A DNA stretch of 59,646 nt, taken from positions 1-59,646 of the forward strand of contig NZ_JACWCT010000183.1 of the NCBI RefSeq assembly GCF_016613415.1, written 5' to 3'. Within the stretch, counting starts at the first letter, position 1. The number at the start of each line of letters is the position of its first letter. The notes beneath the pieces are model-generated. The model was not told where the DNA came from and ran no database searches. It was given only the letters and a program-made list of their open reading frames with translations. Position numbers and translations under genes: made by a program. Shown here one piece after another: positions 50,504 to 59,379 of this stretch. This DNA is from Methylobacterium ajmalii. GTDB taxonomy: Bacteria > Pseudomonadota > Alphaproteobacteria > Rhizobiales > Beijerinckiaceae.

Positions 50504-51229
50504 TCAGGCGCCCTCGCCCATGGCCGACTGCATCATGCGGTCGCCGGTGAGGTCGTCGTCGCCGTAGCCGAGGAGTTCGGCGAGGCGGTTGCGGGCGCGG
50601 TTCACGCGGCTCTTGATCGTGCCGATCGCGACGCCGCAGATGCCCGCCACCTCCTCGTAGGACAGCCCCTCGGCACCCACCAGGATCAGCGCCTCGCGCT
50701 GGTCCGGCGGCAGCTTGGCGAGGCCGGCGCGCAGGTCCTGCACGTCGAGGCGGTGGCCCTGGTCGGGGGCGGTGAACAGGCGCGCGGCGTAGGAGCCGTC
50801 CTCGTCCTGGACCTCGCGCATCCGCTTGCGCTGCTCGGAGTAGAAGGCGTTGCGCAGGATGGTGAACAGCCAGGCGTTCAGGTTGGTGCCGGGCTGGAAG
50901 CGGTGCTGGTTCTGCCAAGCGCGCAGGATCGTGTCCTGGACGAGGTCGTCGGCCCGGGCGGCGTTGTTGGTGAGCGAGAGCGCGAAAGCGCGCAACGACG
51001 ACAAAGCGGCCAGCATCCCCTCGCGGAAGGCCGGCTCGACCGCCCGGCCCTGCTCGGCGAGCGCCGCCTCGAGCCGCTCGATCAGGGCGAGGAAGACCTC
51101 CGGGGTCGCCGCGGTCTCGAGCGGCGCGTAGGCGGCGCGCAGCTGGTGGCCGAGATGGCGCTGCACGGTCGGCGGCAGGCCGGGCTTCGACTCGGGCGTG
51201 GCCAGGATGGGATTGTCGGTGGACGCCAT
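50504..51229 (-). CDS. EcfG-type ECF sigma factor
   Basis: A 241-aa sigma-70 family protein. Region 2 is the stretch ALSSLRAFALSLTNNAARAD and DLVQDTILRAWQNQHRFQPG, with TNLNAWLFTILRNAFYSEQRK. Region 4 is LPPDQREALILVGAEGLSYE and EVAGICGVAIGTIKSRVNRA. These match the EcfG group that drives the general stress response of alphaproteobacteria. The first about 75 residues are an extension absent from typical EcfG proteins. No phyR or nepR lies beside it, so it is probably one of several paralogues. ATG 51229 was chosen; upstream frame is non-coding in character. Confidence 0.85.
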   Translation of the reverse strand: MASTDNPILATPESKPGLPPTVQRHLGHQLRAAYAPLETAATPEVFLALIERLEAALAEQGRAVEPAFREGMLAALSSLRAFALSLTNNAARADDLVQDTILRAWQNQHRFQPGTNLNAWLFTILRNAFYSEQRKRMREVQDEDGSYAARLFTAPDQGHRLDVQDLRAGLAKLPPDQREALILVGAEGLSYEEVAGICGVAIGTIKSRVNRARNRLAELLGYGDDDLTGDRMMQSAMGEGA

Positions 51230-51602
51230 GCGACTCTCACGTTCTGAAGCGGGGAGGTGGGGCGGCGCGGGTCCGGGCCGCGCGCCATACCCCGCCGGAG
51301 CTTCCTTCAAGCGGGAAGGTGGGGCGCGGCGGCGCGCTGTCGACCGGTGCGCAACGCCGCGGGGCGGGTCAGCGGAGCGGCGGGCGGTGCCGTGTCCGGT
51401 CGCGCGCTCCGGCGCGCGGCGCATGCCTGGTCCGCCCTTCGCTCCACCGCATCGCCAACGCTCCGGCTCGCCGCGCGAGGGCGCGGCCGCGCCCGGGCCG
51501 GCGGCCCGGGTCGCCGGGGGCAACGGTCTCGTACGGCCCAGGTTCCCACCTCCGTGGTCGCACGCGGGCGGGAGCGTCCCGGCCGCCTGCGTCCCGCGGG
51601 CC
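51230..51602. other. GC-rich gap upstream of the EcfG-type sigma gene
   Basis: This 373-bp stretch has no supported gene. Open frames in several phases lack starts with ribosome-binding sites and have Arg/Gly/Ala-rich random composition. It presumably holds the promoter of the sigma-factor gene, but no clear GGAAC-type EcfG promoter was recognised. Confidence 0.45.
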
Positions 51603-51884
51603 CTACCAGGTCCGTGCGCCGGGCTGGCTGCGGTATTCGGCGGCGCGGATGCGCGTCATGATGCGGTCGAGATCGGCCAGCAGGGTCGTCTCCTCGGCCT
51701 GCGCGGCCGCGACGGCGTCCGGATCGGCGAGGTAGAGGCGCTCCTGCTCGGCGCGGGCGAGCCGCTGCTCCAGCGCGGCGCGCTCGGCATGGAGGTCGAG
51801 CAGCGCCCGCCGCCCCGGCTCGTCGGGGTGCCCGGGCGCCTCGCCGTCCCGGGCCGCATCGGTCTTCGTGTCGAGGTCCTGCAC
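51603..51884 (-). CDS. Small coiled-coil hypothetical protein
   Basis: A 93-aa protein. After an acidic, Pro-rich start (VQDLDTKTDAARDGE) comes a long amphipathic helix with heptad-like Leu/Ala spacing (LLDLHAERAALEQRLARAEQ and on to LLADLDRIMTRIRAAEYR), suggesting a coiled coil. The GTG at 51884 is preceded by AGGA at about 10 nt; longer starts would add low-complexity sequence. No domain is recognised. It reads toward the sigma-factor gene and shares its upstream side with the pst promoter region. Confidence 0.5.
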   Translation of the reverse strand: MQDLDTKTDAARDGEAPGHPDEPGRRALLDLHAERAALEQRLARAEQERLYLADPDAVAAAQAEETTLLADLDRIMTRIRAAEYRSQPGARTW

Positions 51885-52005
51885 GGGATCGCGTCCTGCT
51901 GTGGATGAGGGGCGAGGGGTGATGGGCAGCGATGATGGGCAGCCCTGCCGGATCATCGCCCTTTCCAACGCGCGAGGCGGCCGAAACGTCGCATCCGGGC
52001 GGGCG

Positions 52006-52034
52006 CTGTCATCCAACTGTCACCGGATCGTCAT
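52006..52034 (+). promoter_or_regulatory. Pho box upstream of pstS
   Basis: CTGTCAT (52006) and CTGTCAC (52017) are spaced exactly 11 bp with the spacer CCAA, closely matching the PhoB consensus CTGTCAT-N4-CTGTCAT. A third, weaker unit (TCGTCAT at 52028) keeps the 11-bp register. A possible -10 element, TAGAGT, lies at 52052-52057. PhoB-dependent activation of the pst operon on phosphate limitation is expected, and phoB is encoded at the operon end. Confidence 0.85.
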
Positions 52035-52220
52035 AGGGCCGGCGTGAGGCCTAGAGTATCCGTCGCGCCGCGACGACATACGGCCTGGCAAGCATCAGGA
52101 CGGGGTCCGGCGCAGCCCGGGGAGGCCGGTCGCGTCCTCACCGGCCGTCGACGGCAGGATGTCGGGACGACGAATCGTCCCCGCATCGTGCCGGCCCGAT
52201 CCGAACACGGAGAGAACCCA

Positions 52221-53258
52221 GTGAAGCCTTTCTCCTACGCGCTCGTCATCGGGCTCGCGACTGCCCAGATCGCGACCTCGGCGCTCGCCCTCGACATCAC
52301 CGGCGCCGGCGCCACCTTCCCGTTCCCGGTCTATTCCAAGTGGGCCGAGGCCTACCGCAAGGAGACCGGCAACGGCCTCAACTACCAGTCGATCGGCTCG
52401 GGCGGCGGCATCAAGCAGATCCAGGCCAAGACCGTCGATTTCGGCGCCACCGATGCGCCGCTGAAGGGCGAGACCCTGACCAAGGACGGCCTGGTCCAGT
52501 TCCCGACCGTCATGGGCGGCGTCGTCCCGGTGGTGAACATCGCCGGCATCAAGCCGGGCGAGGTCAAGCTGACCGGCGAGGTCCTGGCCGAGATCTACCA
52601 GGGCAAGATCAAGAAGTGGTCCGACCCGAAGATCGCCAAGCTCAATGACGGCGTGAAGCTGCCCGACGCCCCGATCACCCCGGTCTACCGGTCGGACGCG
52701 TCCGGCACCACCAACATCTTCACCACCTACCTGTCGGACGTGTCGGCGGCCTGGAAGTCCGAACTCGGCGCCTCGACCACGGTCAGCTGGCCGGCCGGCC
52801 AGGGCGGCAAGGGCAACGAGGGCGTCACGGCCGTCGTCAAGCAGGTTCCGAACGCCATCGGCTACGTCGAGTACGCCTACGCCAAGCAGAACAACCTGCC
52901 GGTCGCGCTGATCCAGAACAAGGACGGCCAGTACCCGATGCCGGGCGACGAGGCGTTCCAGGCCGCCGCCGCCAACGCGGACTGGAAGGCCGCCCCGGGC
53001 TTCGGCATCTCGCTGACCAACCAGCCCGGCGCCAAGGCCTGGCCGATCACCGCCGCGACCTTCATCCTGGTCCACAAGAACCCGGCCGACGCGGCCCGCA
53101 CCGCCGAGGTGCTGAAGTTCTTCCGCTGGGCCTACAAGAGCGGCGACAAGATGGCCTCCGACCTCGACTACGTGCCGCTGCCCGACAAGGTCGTCGGCCT
53201 GGTCGAGGACGAGTGGAAGTCGGTCGCCAAGGACGGCAAGCCGGTCCTCGGCCAGTAA
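52221..53258 (+). CDS. pstS: Phosphate ABC transporter, substrate-binding protein
   Basis: A periplasmic phosphate-binding protein of 345 aa. The signal peptide is residues 1 to about 23 (MKPFSYALVIGLATAQIATS, cleaved after ALA). The mature protein starts LDITGAGATFPFPVYSKW. Phosphate-contacting loops are GAGATFP, IGSGGGIKQI, the FGATDAPL strand and YRSDASGTTNIF. The start is GTG 52221 after GGAGAG. A Pho box lies about 190-215 bp upstream. Two strong hairpins after the stop fit high pstS expression relative to the pump genes. Confidence 0.96.
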   Translation: MKPFSYALVIGLATAQIATSALALDITGAGATFPFPVYSKWAEAYRKETGNGLNYQSIGSGGGIKQIQAKTVDFGATDAPLKGETLTKDGLVQFPTVMGGVVPVVNIAGIKPGEVKLTGEVLAEIYQGKIKKWSDPKIAKLNDGVKLPDAPITPVYRSDASGTTNIFTTYLSDVSAAWKSELGASTTVSWPAGQGGKGNEGVTAVVKQVPNAIGYVEYAYAKQNNLPVALIQNKDGQYPMPGDEAFQAAAANADWKAAPGFGISLTNQPGAKAWPITAATFILVHKNPADAARTAEVLKFFRWAYKSGDKMASDLDYVPLPDKVVGLVEDEWKSVAKDGKPVLGQ

Positions 53259-53281
53259 GCCGCGCCGCGGCCGACAGATCC

Positions 53282-53306
53282 CGGGAGGGCGGTCCCCGCC
53301 CTCCCG
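53282..53306 (+). terminator. Attenuator-like hairpin between pstS and pstC
   Basis: The 11-bp perfect stem CGGGAGGGCGG (53282-53292) with CCGCCCTCCCG (53296-53306) and a 3-nt loop lies 23 nt after the pstS stop. A second GC stem (CGCCGGC-type) follows at about 53310-53331. It lies inside the operon and probably causes partial termination or protects the pstS message. Confidence 0.6.
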
Positions 53307-53481
53307 TCCGCCGGCGCGGGGCGCCGGCCGGACGCTCCGATTCCCGCGCGATGCCGGGCAGGCATGCGCGGGGATCAAGCAGAGCCGAGATTCCGCCGCC
53401 CGCCGGGCCCTGGCGGATCGCGTCCGACTCGCCTCGATCCGCCGAGCGCGCTAGAGGCCGCTCACTCCAAGGGAAACCCGG

Positions 53482-54456
53482 ATGGTCGCGTTGTCTGAGA
53501 ACGTCGCAGTGGCAGCGAGGCGCGAAGTCGCCCGCCGCGCCCCCAGCCCGGTGGGCGATCGCATCTTCCGCGCCGCCGCCTTCGCGTCGGCGCTGCTCGT
53601 GCTGCTGGTGCTCGCCGGCATCCTGGCCTCGATCGCCTATGGCGGCTGGCCGGCCTTCCAGGCCTTCGGCCCCGGCTTCCTGGTCTCGAGCGCCTGGAAC
53701 GTCGGGCGCGAGGAGTACGGCGCGCTCGTCGCCATCATCGGCACCCTGGTCTCGGCGCTGCTCGCCCTCGTCATCGGCGTGCCGATCTCGCTCGGCATCG
53801 CGATCTACCTGACCCAGCTCTGCCCCGGCTGGGCCCGCCGCCCGGTCGCGATGACGATCGAGCTCCTCGCCGCCGTGCCGAGCATCATCTACGGCATGTG
53901 GGGCCTGTTCATCTTCGCGCCGCTCTTCGCGCGCTTCGTGCAGATCCCGGTCTCGAACGTCGTCGAGGGGATGCCGATCGTCGGCACCCTGTTCTACGCC
54001 CAGGTGCCGTCCGGCGTCGGCGTGCTCACCGCCGGCATCATCCTGGCGATCATGATCGTGCCCTTCGTGGCCTCGATCACCCGCGACATGCTCGACCAGA
54101 TCCCGACGGTGCTGCGCGAGAGCGCCTACGGCATCGGCTGCACCACCTGGGAGGTCGTGCGCCACGTCCTGATCCCGCAGGCCTCGGTCTCGATCATCGG
54201 CGCGGTGATGCTGGGCCTCGGCCGCGCGCTCGGCGAGACGATGGCGGTCACCTTCGTGATCGGCAACGCCAACCGGCTCTCGGCCTCGATCTTCGATCCG
54301 GGCTCGACCATCGCCTCGCGCATCGCCAACGAGTTCAACGAGGCGGACGGCCTCCAGCTCAACTCGCTGATGGCGCTCGGCTGCATCCTGTTCGTCGTCA
54401 CCTTCATCGTGCTCATCATCGCCCGGCTGCTGGTGCGCCGCGCGAAGGTGGCCTGA
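53482..54456 (+). CDS. pstC: Phosphate ABC transporter, permease PstC
   Basis: An inner-membrane permease of 324 aa with about six spans, the first near residues 30-55 (FASALLVLLVLAGILASIAY). The EAA-type loop for contact with PstB is in LRESAYGIGCTTWEVVRHVL with ALGETMAV after it. It forms the channel with PstA for phosphate delivered by PstS. It begins 223 bp after pstS and is followed by pstA after 26 bp. Confidence 0.95.
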   Translation: MVALSENVAVAARREVARRAPSPVGDRIFRAAAFASALLVLLVLAGILASIAYGGWPAFQAFGPGFLVSSAWNVGREEYGALVAIIGTLVSALLALVIGVPISLGIAIYLTQLCPGWARRPVAMTIELLAAVPSIIYGMWGLFIFAPLFARFVQIPVSNVVEGMPIVGTLFYAQVPSGVGVLTAGIILAIMIVPFVASITRDMLDQIPTVLRESAYGIGCTTWEVVRHVLIPQASVSIIGAVMLGLGRALGETMAVTFVIGNANRLSASIFDPGSTIASRIANEFNEADGLQLNSLMALGCILFVVTFIVLIIARLLVRRAKVA

Positions 54457-54482
54457 TCCCGCTCCCGCACGGACGTTTCCCG

Positions 54483-55400
54483 ATGAGCGCCTCCCCCGCC
54501 GCGGTCTCAGGGTCCGCCCCCGCCGCTCCCGCCCGCACCGCCCCGCCCGAATGGGGCCGGGTCCGCGCCGGCCGGCGCACCGCCGACAAGGTCCTGATCG
54601 TCGGCTGCACCCTCGCCACCGCCCTCGGCGCGATCGTGCTCGGCTCGATCCTGCTGATGCTGATCATCCAGGGCGTGCAGGGCTTCTCCCCGGCCCTGTT
54701 CACGCACGTCACGCCGGGCCCCGGCTCCGAGGGCGGCGGCATCGCCAACGCGATCCTCGGCAGCCTGGTGATGACGGCGCTCGGCATCGTCGTGGCGACG
54801 CCGGTCGGCGTGCTGGCCGGCACCTACCTCGCCGAGTACGGCCGGACCTCGCACCTCGCCAACCTGATCCGCTTCCTCAACGACATCCTGCTCTCGGCGC
54901 CCTCGATCCTGATCGGCCTGTTCGTCTACACCCTGATGGTGCGGCCGATGGGCGGCTACTCGGGCTGGGCCGGCGCGGTCGCCCTCGCGATCATCGCCAC
55001 CCCGGTGATCGTGCGCACCACCGAGGACATGCTGCGCCTGGTGCCCGGCACCCTGCGCGAGGCCGGCGCCGCCCTCGGCGCGCCGCTCTCGATCGTGATC
55101 CGCAGCGTCACCTGGCGGGCGGCGCAATCGGGCATCGTCACCGGCGTGCTGCTGGCGCTCGCCCGCATCGCCGGCGAGACCGCGCCGCTGCTCTTCACCG
55201 CGCTCAACAACAATTCCTGGTTCAGCCCGAACCTGATGGGCGGCGTCGCCAACCTCCCGGTCATGATCTACCAGTTCGCGCTCTCGCCCTACGAGAACTG
55301 GCGCCAGCTGGCCTGGGCCGGCGCGCTCCTCATCACCGTCACCATCCTGGGCCTGTCGATCGTGGCCCGCCTCGTCCTGAGCGGCCCGAAGGGGCGCTGA
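54483..55400 (+). CDS. pstA: Phosphate ABC transporter, permease PstA
   Basis: The second permease subunit, 305 aa. A cytoplasmic Ala/Pro-rich start (about 35 residues) precedes six spans. Family motifs are GGIANAILGSLVMTALG, GVLAGTYLAEYG and FLNDILLSAPSILIGLF. The EAA loop is LREAGAALGAPLSIVIRSVT, and AGETAPLLFTA follows. ATG 54483 was chosen; the open frame upstream overlaps pstC in another phase and is not coding. The next gene, pstB, is 119 bp downstream. Confidence 0.95.
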   Translation: MSASPAAVSGSAPAAPARTAPPEWGRVRAGRRTADKVLIVGCTLATALGAIVLGSILLMLIIQGVQGFSPALFTHVTPGPGSEGGGIANAILGSLVMTALGIVVATPVGVLAGTYLAEYGRTSHLANLIRFLNDILLSAPSILIGLFVYTLMVRPMGGYSGWAGAVALAIIATPVIVRTTEDMLRLVPGTLREAGAALGAPLSIVIRSVTWRAAQSGIVTGVLLALARIAGETAPLLFTALNNNSWFSPNLMGGVANLPVMIYQFALSPYENWRQLAWAGALLITVTILGLSIVARLVLSGPKGR

Positions 55401-55519
55401 TCCGCATCTTCGGCAGCACGCGGGTCGCTCCGCGACCGGGTGCTGCTCTCCTCATCTGACTTTGCCGCATTTCCTTCGACGACTCTCGTCGAAAAATGCT
55501 CCTGCCCGGAGACACACCG

Positions 55520-56332
55520 ATGAGCGCCACCGCCACCGCCGTGCCGGTCGTGGGCCAGAGCACGGCCGACGAATCCGCCGCGATCCGCCTCGCCGTGAAG
55601 GACCTCAACTTCTACTACGGCGACTTCAAGGGGTTGAAGAACATCAACCTCAACTTCCTCGACCGCCAGGTCACGGCGCTGATCGGGCCGTCGGGCTGCG
55701 GCAAGTCGACGTTGCTGCGCACGTTCAACCGCATCTACAGCCTCTACCCCGAGCAGCGCGCCGAGGGGCAGATCCTGCTCGACGGCCGCAACATCCTCGA
55801 CCCCTCGATCGACCTCAACGAGCTGCGCGCCCGGGTCGGCATGGTCTTCCAGAAGCCGACCCCGTTCCCGATGTCGATCTACGACAACATCGCGTTCGGC
55901 ATCCGGCTCTACGAGCGCCTCGGCAAGGCCGATCTCGACGTCCGCGTCGAGGAGGCCCTGCGCAAGGGCGCCCTGTGGGACGAGGTGAAGGACAAGCTCA
56001 AGCAGTCCGGCATGGGCCTGTCCGGCGGCCAGCAGCAGCGCCTGTGCATCGCCCGCACGGTGGCGCAGCGCCCGGAGGTGATCCTGTTCGACGAGCCGAC
56101 CTCGGCCCTCGACCCGATCTCGACCGGCCGCATCGAGGAGCTGATCGAGCAGCTGCGGGGCGAGTTCACCATCGCCATCGTCACCCACAACATGCAGCAG
56201 GCGGCGCGCATCTCGCAGTTCACCGCCTTCATGTATCTCGGCGAGCTGATCGAGTTCGGGCCGACCAACCGGCTGTTCATGAACCCGTCGAAGCGCCAGA
56301 CCCAGGACTACATCACCGGCCGGTTCGGCTGA
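55520..56332 (+). CDS. pstB: Phosphate ABC transporter, ATPase PstB
   Basis: The ATP-hydrolysing subunit, 270 aa. Walker A GPSGCGKS lies at 56-63, with the Q-loop in VFQKPTPFPMS, the ABC signature LSGGQQQR, Walker B ILFDEPTSALDP and a switch His in VTHNMQQA. The start ATG 55520 is preceded by GGAGA at a good distance; an in-frame ATG at 55496 has no such site. It is cytoplasmic, bound to PstC/PstA, and also part of the PhoR-PhoU signalling complex. Confidence 0.96.
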   Translation: MSATATAVPVVGQSTADESAAIRLAVKDLNFYYGDFKGLKNINLNFLDRQVTALIGPSGCGKSTLLRTFNRIYSLYPEQRAEGQILLDGRNILDPSIDLNELRARVGMVFQKPTPFPMSIYDNIAFGIRLYERLGKADLDVRVEEALRKGALWDEVKDKLKQSGMGLSGGQQQRLCIARTVAQRPEVILFDEPTSALDPISTGRIEELIEQLRGEFTIAIVTHNMQQAARISQFTAFMYLGELIEFGPTNRLFMNPSKRQTQDYITGRFG

Positions 56333-56418
56333 GGCGTCCCGCCCTCGTCCCACCGGTCCGGCCCCCTGCCGGGCCGGCTCGTTCCCACGCTCCACTTCAT
56401 CGCGGGGAGTCTCACTCC

Positions 56419-57144
56419 ATGTCGAACCACATCGTCACCTCCTACGATCAGGAGCTGCAGAACCTGCGGCGCAGCATCGCCGAGATGGGCGGCATCGCCG
56501 AGAAGCTGGTGGCCGATTCCGGCCTCGCGCTCCTGCGCCGCGACACCGCGCTCGCCCAGTCGGTGATCGCCGCCGACCAGCGCCTCGACGGGCTGCAGCG
56601 CGAGATCGAGGAGAAGGCGATCCTGCTGATCGCCAAGCGCCAGCCGATGGCGATCGACCTGCGCGAGACGATCTCGGCGATCCGCGTCTCGGGCGACCTC
56701 GAGCGCATCGGCGACCTGGCCAAGAACGTCGCCAAGCGCGTCGTCGCCATCGCCGACCAGGTCCAGCTGCAGAAGATCGTCGTCGGCGTGGAGCACATGA
56801 ACGAGCTGGTCCAGGGCCAGCTCAAGGACGTGCTCGACGCCTACGCCACCCAGGACACCGTGGCGGCCCTCGACGTCTGGGCCCGCGACGGCGGCATCGA
56901 CGCGCTCTACACCTCGCTGTTTCGCGAACTCCTGACCTATATGATGGAGGATCCGCGCAACATCACGTTCTGCACGCACCTCCTGTTCTGCGCCAAGAAC
57001 GTCGAGCGCATCGGCGACCACACCACCAACATCGCCGAGACCATCCACTACCTCGCCACCGGCGAGACGCTGACGACCGACCGGCCGAAGAACGACGGGT
57101 CGAGCTTCGCCACCGTCGATCCCCAGTCCTCGTCCAAGGCCTGA
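56419..57144 (+). CDS. phoU: Phosphate signalling protein PhoU
   Basis: A 241-aa helical protein made of two three-helix repeats, each with an E/DxxxD metal motif: VSGDLERIGDLAKNVAKRV in the first half and CAKNVERIGDHTTNIAETIH in the second. It restrains the Pho response and PstSCAB activity when phosphate is ample. GGGGAG lies about 12 nt before the ATG. A GC hairpin follows the stop, then phoB. Confidence 0.96.
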   Translation: MSNHIVTSYDQELQNLRRSIAEMGGIAEKLVADSGLALLRRDTALAQSVIAADQRLDGLQREIEEKAILLIAKRQPMAIDLRETISAIRVSGDLERIGDLAKNVAKRVVAIADQVQLQKIVVGVEHMNELVQGQLKDVLDAYATQDTVAALDVWARDGGIDALYTSLFRELLTYMMEDPRNITFCTHLLFCAKNVERIGDHTTNIAETIHYLATGETLTTDRPKNDGSSFATVDPQSSSKA

Positions 57145-57150
57145 CCGGAT

Positions 57151-57180
57151 GGCCTGCCCGGCCGCGAGGCCGGGCGGGCC
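57151..57180 (+). terminator. Hairpin between phoU and phoB
   Basis: The stem GGCCTGCCCGGCC (57151-57163) pairs with GGCCGGGCGGGCC (57168-57180), with a single T-G pair and the loop GCGA. It starts 7 nt after the phoU stop. It is likely a partial terminator, leaving phoB at lower level or on its own promoter. Confidence 0.55.
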
Positions 57181-57211
57181 GTCCCGGCGGCGACGACCCT
57201 GAAGTGCCCCG

Positions 57212-57913
57212 ATGAGTACCCGCATCCTGATCGTCGAGGACGAGGAGGCCCTGACCCTCCTCCTGCGCTACAACCTCGAGGCCGAGGGCTTCGAGGTCGA
57301 CGCCGTCGCCCGCGGCGACGAGGCGGATATCCGCCTGCGCGAGCAGGTCCCCGACCTCGTCCTCCTCGACTGGATGATGCCGGGTCTCTCCGGCATCGAG
57401 TTGTGCCGGCGCATCCGCGCCCGCCGCGAGACCGAGCGGCTGCCGGTGATCATGCTGACCGCGCGCGGCGAGGAGGGCGACCGGGTGCGGGGGCTCGCCA
57501 CCGGCGCCGACGACTACATCGTCAAGCCGTTCTCGGTGCCCGAGCTCCTGGCCCGGGTACGCGCGCTCCTGCGGCGCTCGAAGCCCGCCCACGTCGCCGA
57601 CCTGCTCGTCGCCGGCGACATCGAGCTCGACCGGGTCAGCCACCGCGTGCGCCGCGACGGCCGCGAGCTGCATCTCGGCCCGACCGAGTTCAAGCTGCTC
57701 GAGTTCCTGATGCAGAGCCCCGGCCGGGTCTTCTCCCGCGAGCAGCTCCTCGACGGCGTCTGGGGCCACGACGTCTACATCGACGAGCGCACGGTCGACG
57801 TGCATATCGGCCGCCTGCGCAAGGCGATCAACCGCGGCCGCGACTCGGACCCGATCCGCACCGTGCGCGGCTCCGGCTACTCCTTCGACGAGATGTTCGC
57901 GCCCGAGCCGTGA
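57212..57913 (+). CDS. phoB: Phosphate regulon response regulator PhoB
   Basis: An OmpR/PhoB-type regulator of 233 aa. The receiver domain has the phosphorylated Asp53 (LVLLDWMMPG), the acidic pair Asp10/Glu11 and Lys105 (DYIVKPF). The C-terminal winged helix holds LGPTEFKLLEFLMQSPGRVF and the recognition helix TVDVHIGRLRKAI, ending RTVRGSGYSF. It binds Pho boxes such as that at 52006. The partner kinase gene phoR is not in this window, although the two are often adjacent. Confidence 0.95.
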   Translation: MSTRILIVEDEEALTLLLRYNLEAEGFEVDAVARGDEADIRLREQVPDLVLLDWMMPGLSGIELCRRIRARRETERLPVIMLTARGEEGDRVRGLATGADDYIVKPFSVPELLARVRALLRRSKPAHVADLLVAGDIELDRVSHRVRRDGRELHLGPTEFKLLEFLMQSPGRVFSREQLLDGVWGHDVYIDERTVDVHIGRLRKAINRGRDSDPIRTVRGSGYSFDEMFAPEP

Positions 57914-57940
57914 CGCCGGACGGCCGTCGGCCGGTCCGGG

Positions 57941-58963
57941 TCAGAACTCCATCCCGAACTTGACCCGCAGGCTGTGCCGTTCGAACTGGTTCAGCCCGAG
58001 GGACCGGCCGGCCAGGGCCGGGTCGGTGTCGCGGCCCCAGACCTGCCCGGCATAGGCCACGGTCAGCCAGACCTTCTCGGTGAACCGGTGATGCAGCGCG
58101 GGCCCCAGGGTGAGCGCCTCGCTCTCCAGCCGGTTCAGGAAGGCCCCTTCGTAGCCGCGCAGGTAGCGGACTTCCGGGCCGAGATAGGTGTTGTCTCCGA
58201 CCCGCCCCACGAGAGCGTTCGACCACAGGAAGGTCGAGGAGCGATAGCCCGGGCCGCCCCGCTCGCGCCCGGCCGCCGGCTCGACGCTGAGGTTGCTGCC
58301 GTACCAGAGCTTGTCCGGCACCACCTGGACGTCGAGCTGGAGCAGGCTCTCGACGTCGACGATGTCGGCGCCGCGGCCTTCGACCGGGAGGACGCGCGTG
58401 AAGCGAGGGCGCACCTCCAGGGCGAGACCGAAGGGCTGCTCCTTCGAGCCCTTCAGGAACTGGTACTTCACCTCGAGCGAAACGCCGTCGAAGGTGCCGT
58501 AGGACTTGTCGTCCAGATCGAGGATGTTGCGCTGGCGCCGCAGCGTGCCGAAGGCGCTGAGTTCGAGGCTCAGCCTGTCGATGGGGTTGAACTGGTAGGC
58601 GAGCCGCGTGTCGAGCACGCGGTAGGCCGACCGGCCGGGGCCGTCCCGGCGCTTGCCGATGCGCGAGACGGTGTCGACCACCGCTTCCCGCTCGCCCTTC
58701 TCGCCGGCATCGGCGCCTTCCGTGAAGCCGAACAGGTGCTCGGTATCGACGTCCTTCCCGTCGTCCGTCTTGCTGGACGAGTCCGATTCGCGGCTCCGGC
58801 CCTTGCCGCTCTCGCGCGCCCCACCTTGATCGGTTGCGGGCTCGCTCTTCGTCCCGGGCCCGCCGCCCGGCGCCGCCAGCACGGGGGCCGGAGCGGACAG
58901 GAGGAGGAGGAGGACGCCTGCCGCGGCCGACAGAGGCCCGACCGGCTCGGTGGTTCGGGTCAT
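57941..58963 (-). CDS. Predicted outer-membrane / secreted beta-rich protein
   Basis: A 340-aa exported protein. The signal peptide is about residues 10-30 (LSAAAGVLLLLLSAPAPVLA). A charged Gly/Ser/Asp-rich linker follows to about residue 80. Then comes a region of alternating hydrophobic strands with aromatic girdle residues (YRVLDTRLAYQFNPIDRLSL, SLEVKYQFLKG, RVKFGMEF at the very end). A terminal Phe and strand pattern suggest an outer-membrane beta barrel, but no family is recognised. The ATG at 58963 is chosen; the longer open frame is non-coding in character. It converges on phoB with a 27-bp gap. Confidence 0.65.
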   Translation of the reverse strand: MTRTTEPVGPLSAAAGVLLLLLSAPAPVLAAPGGGPGTKSEPATDQGGARESGKGRSRESDSSSKTDDGKDVDTEHLFGFTEGADAGEKGEREAVVDTVSRIGKRRDGPGRSAYRVLDTRLAYQFNPIDRLSLELSAFGTLRRQRNILDLDDKSYGTFDGVSLEVKYQFLKGSKEQPFGLALEVRPRFTRVLPVEGRGADIVDVESLLQLDVQVVPDKLWYGSNLSVEPAAGRERGGPGYRSSTFLWSNALVGRVGDNTYLGPEVRYLRGYEGAFLNRLESEALTLGPALHHRFTEKVWLTVAYAGQVWGRDTDPALAGRSLGLNQFERHSLRVKFGMEF

Positions 58964-59379
58964 GATCGCGCGAGGGCCTCTGACGTGCCGTGCTCCAGCA
59001 TGTCCGGTTAAAACGAAGCCGGAGGCGTTGGCTGCAGCAAAATGGCAACGCTTGTAAGACCTCCGCACGGGTCGGGATTAAGGACCGACATCGGCGCGTC
59101 GGGCGACGACCGACCGGACGCTGCGCATGCCCGATGCCACCGGGCCGCTCCCGGCGGCTCCGCGCGCGGTCGCCAGGATTCGAGGTTTGCCGCGGAGCGA
59201 GCGCCGCGACGGGCCGGATCGGCGTGGATCGTCCCGGTCACGCCGATCCGGCCGCACCCCGGGCAATCCCGACGCCCGACACCAGGTCCTAGGCTCCCGC
59301 TTTCGTGGCGCGCGGAATCGAGCATTGCCGAACGACTTGAGCGTTCGTAAGGTAAGCAAGTCTACAGGGGAGCAGTCCC
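58964..59379. other. Intergenic region near the window end
   Basis: This 416-bp stretch has no supported gene. Open frames on both strands lack ribosome-binding sites and domain-like sequence. A somewhat AT-richer patch around 59335-59375 precedes the broken secreted-protein gene and may be its promoter. Confidence 0.5.
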
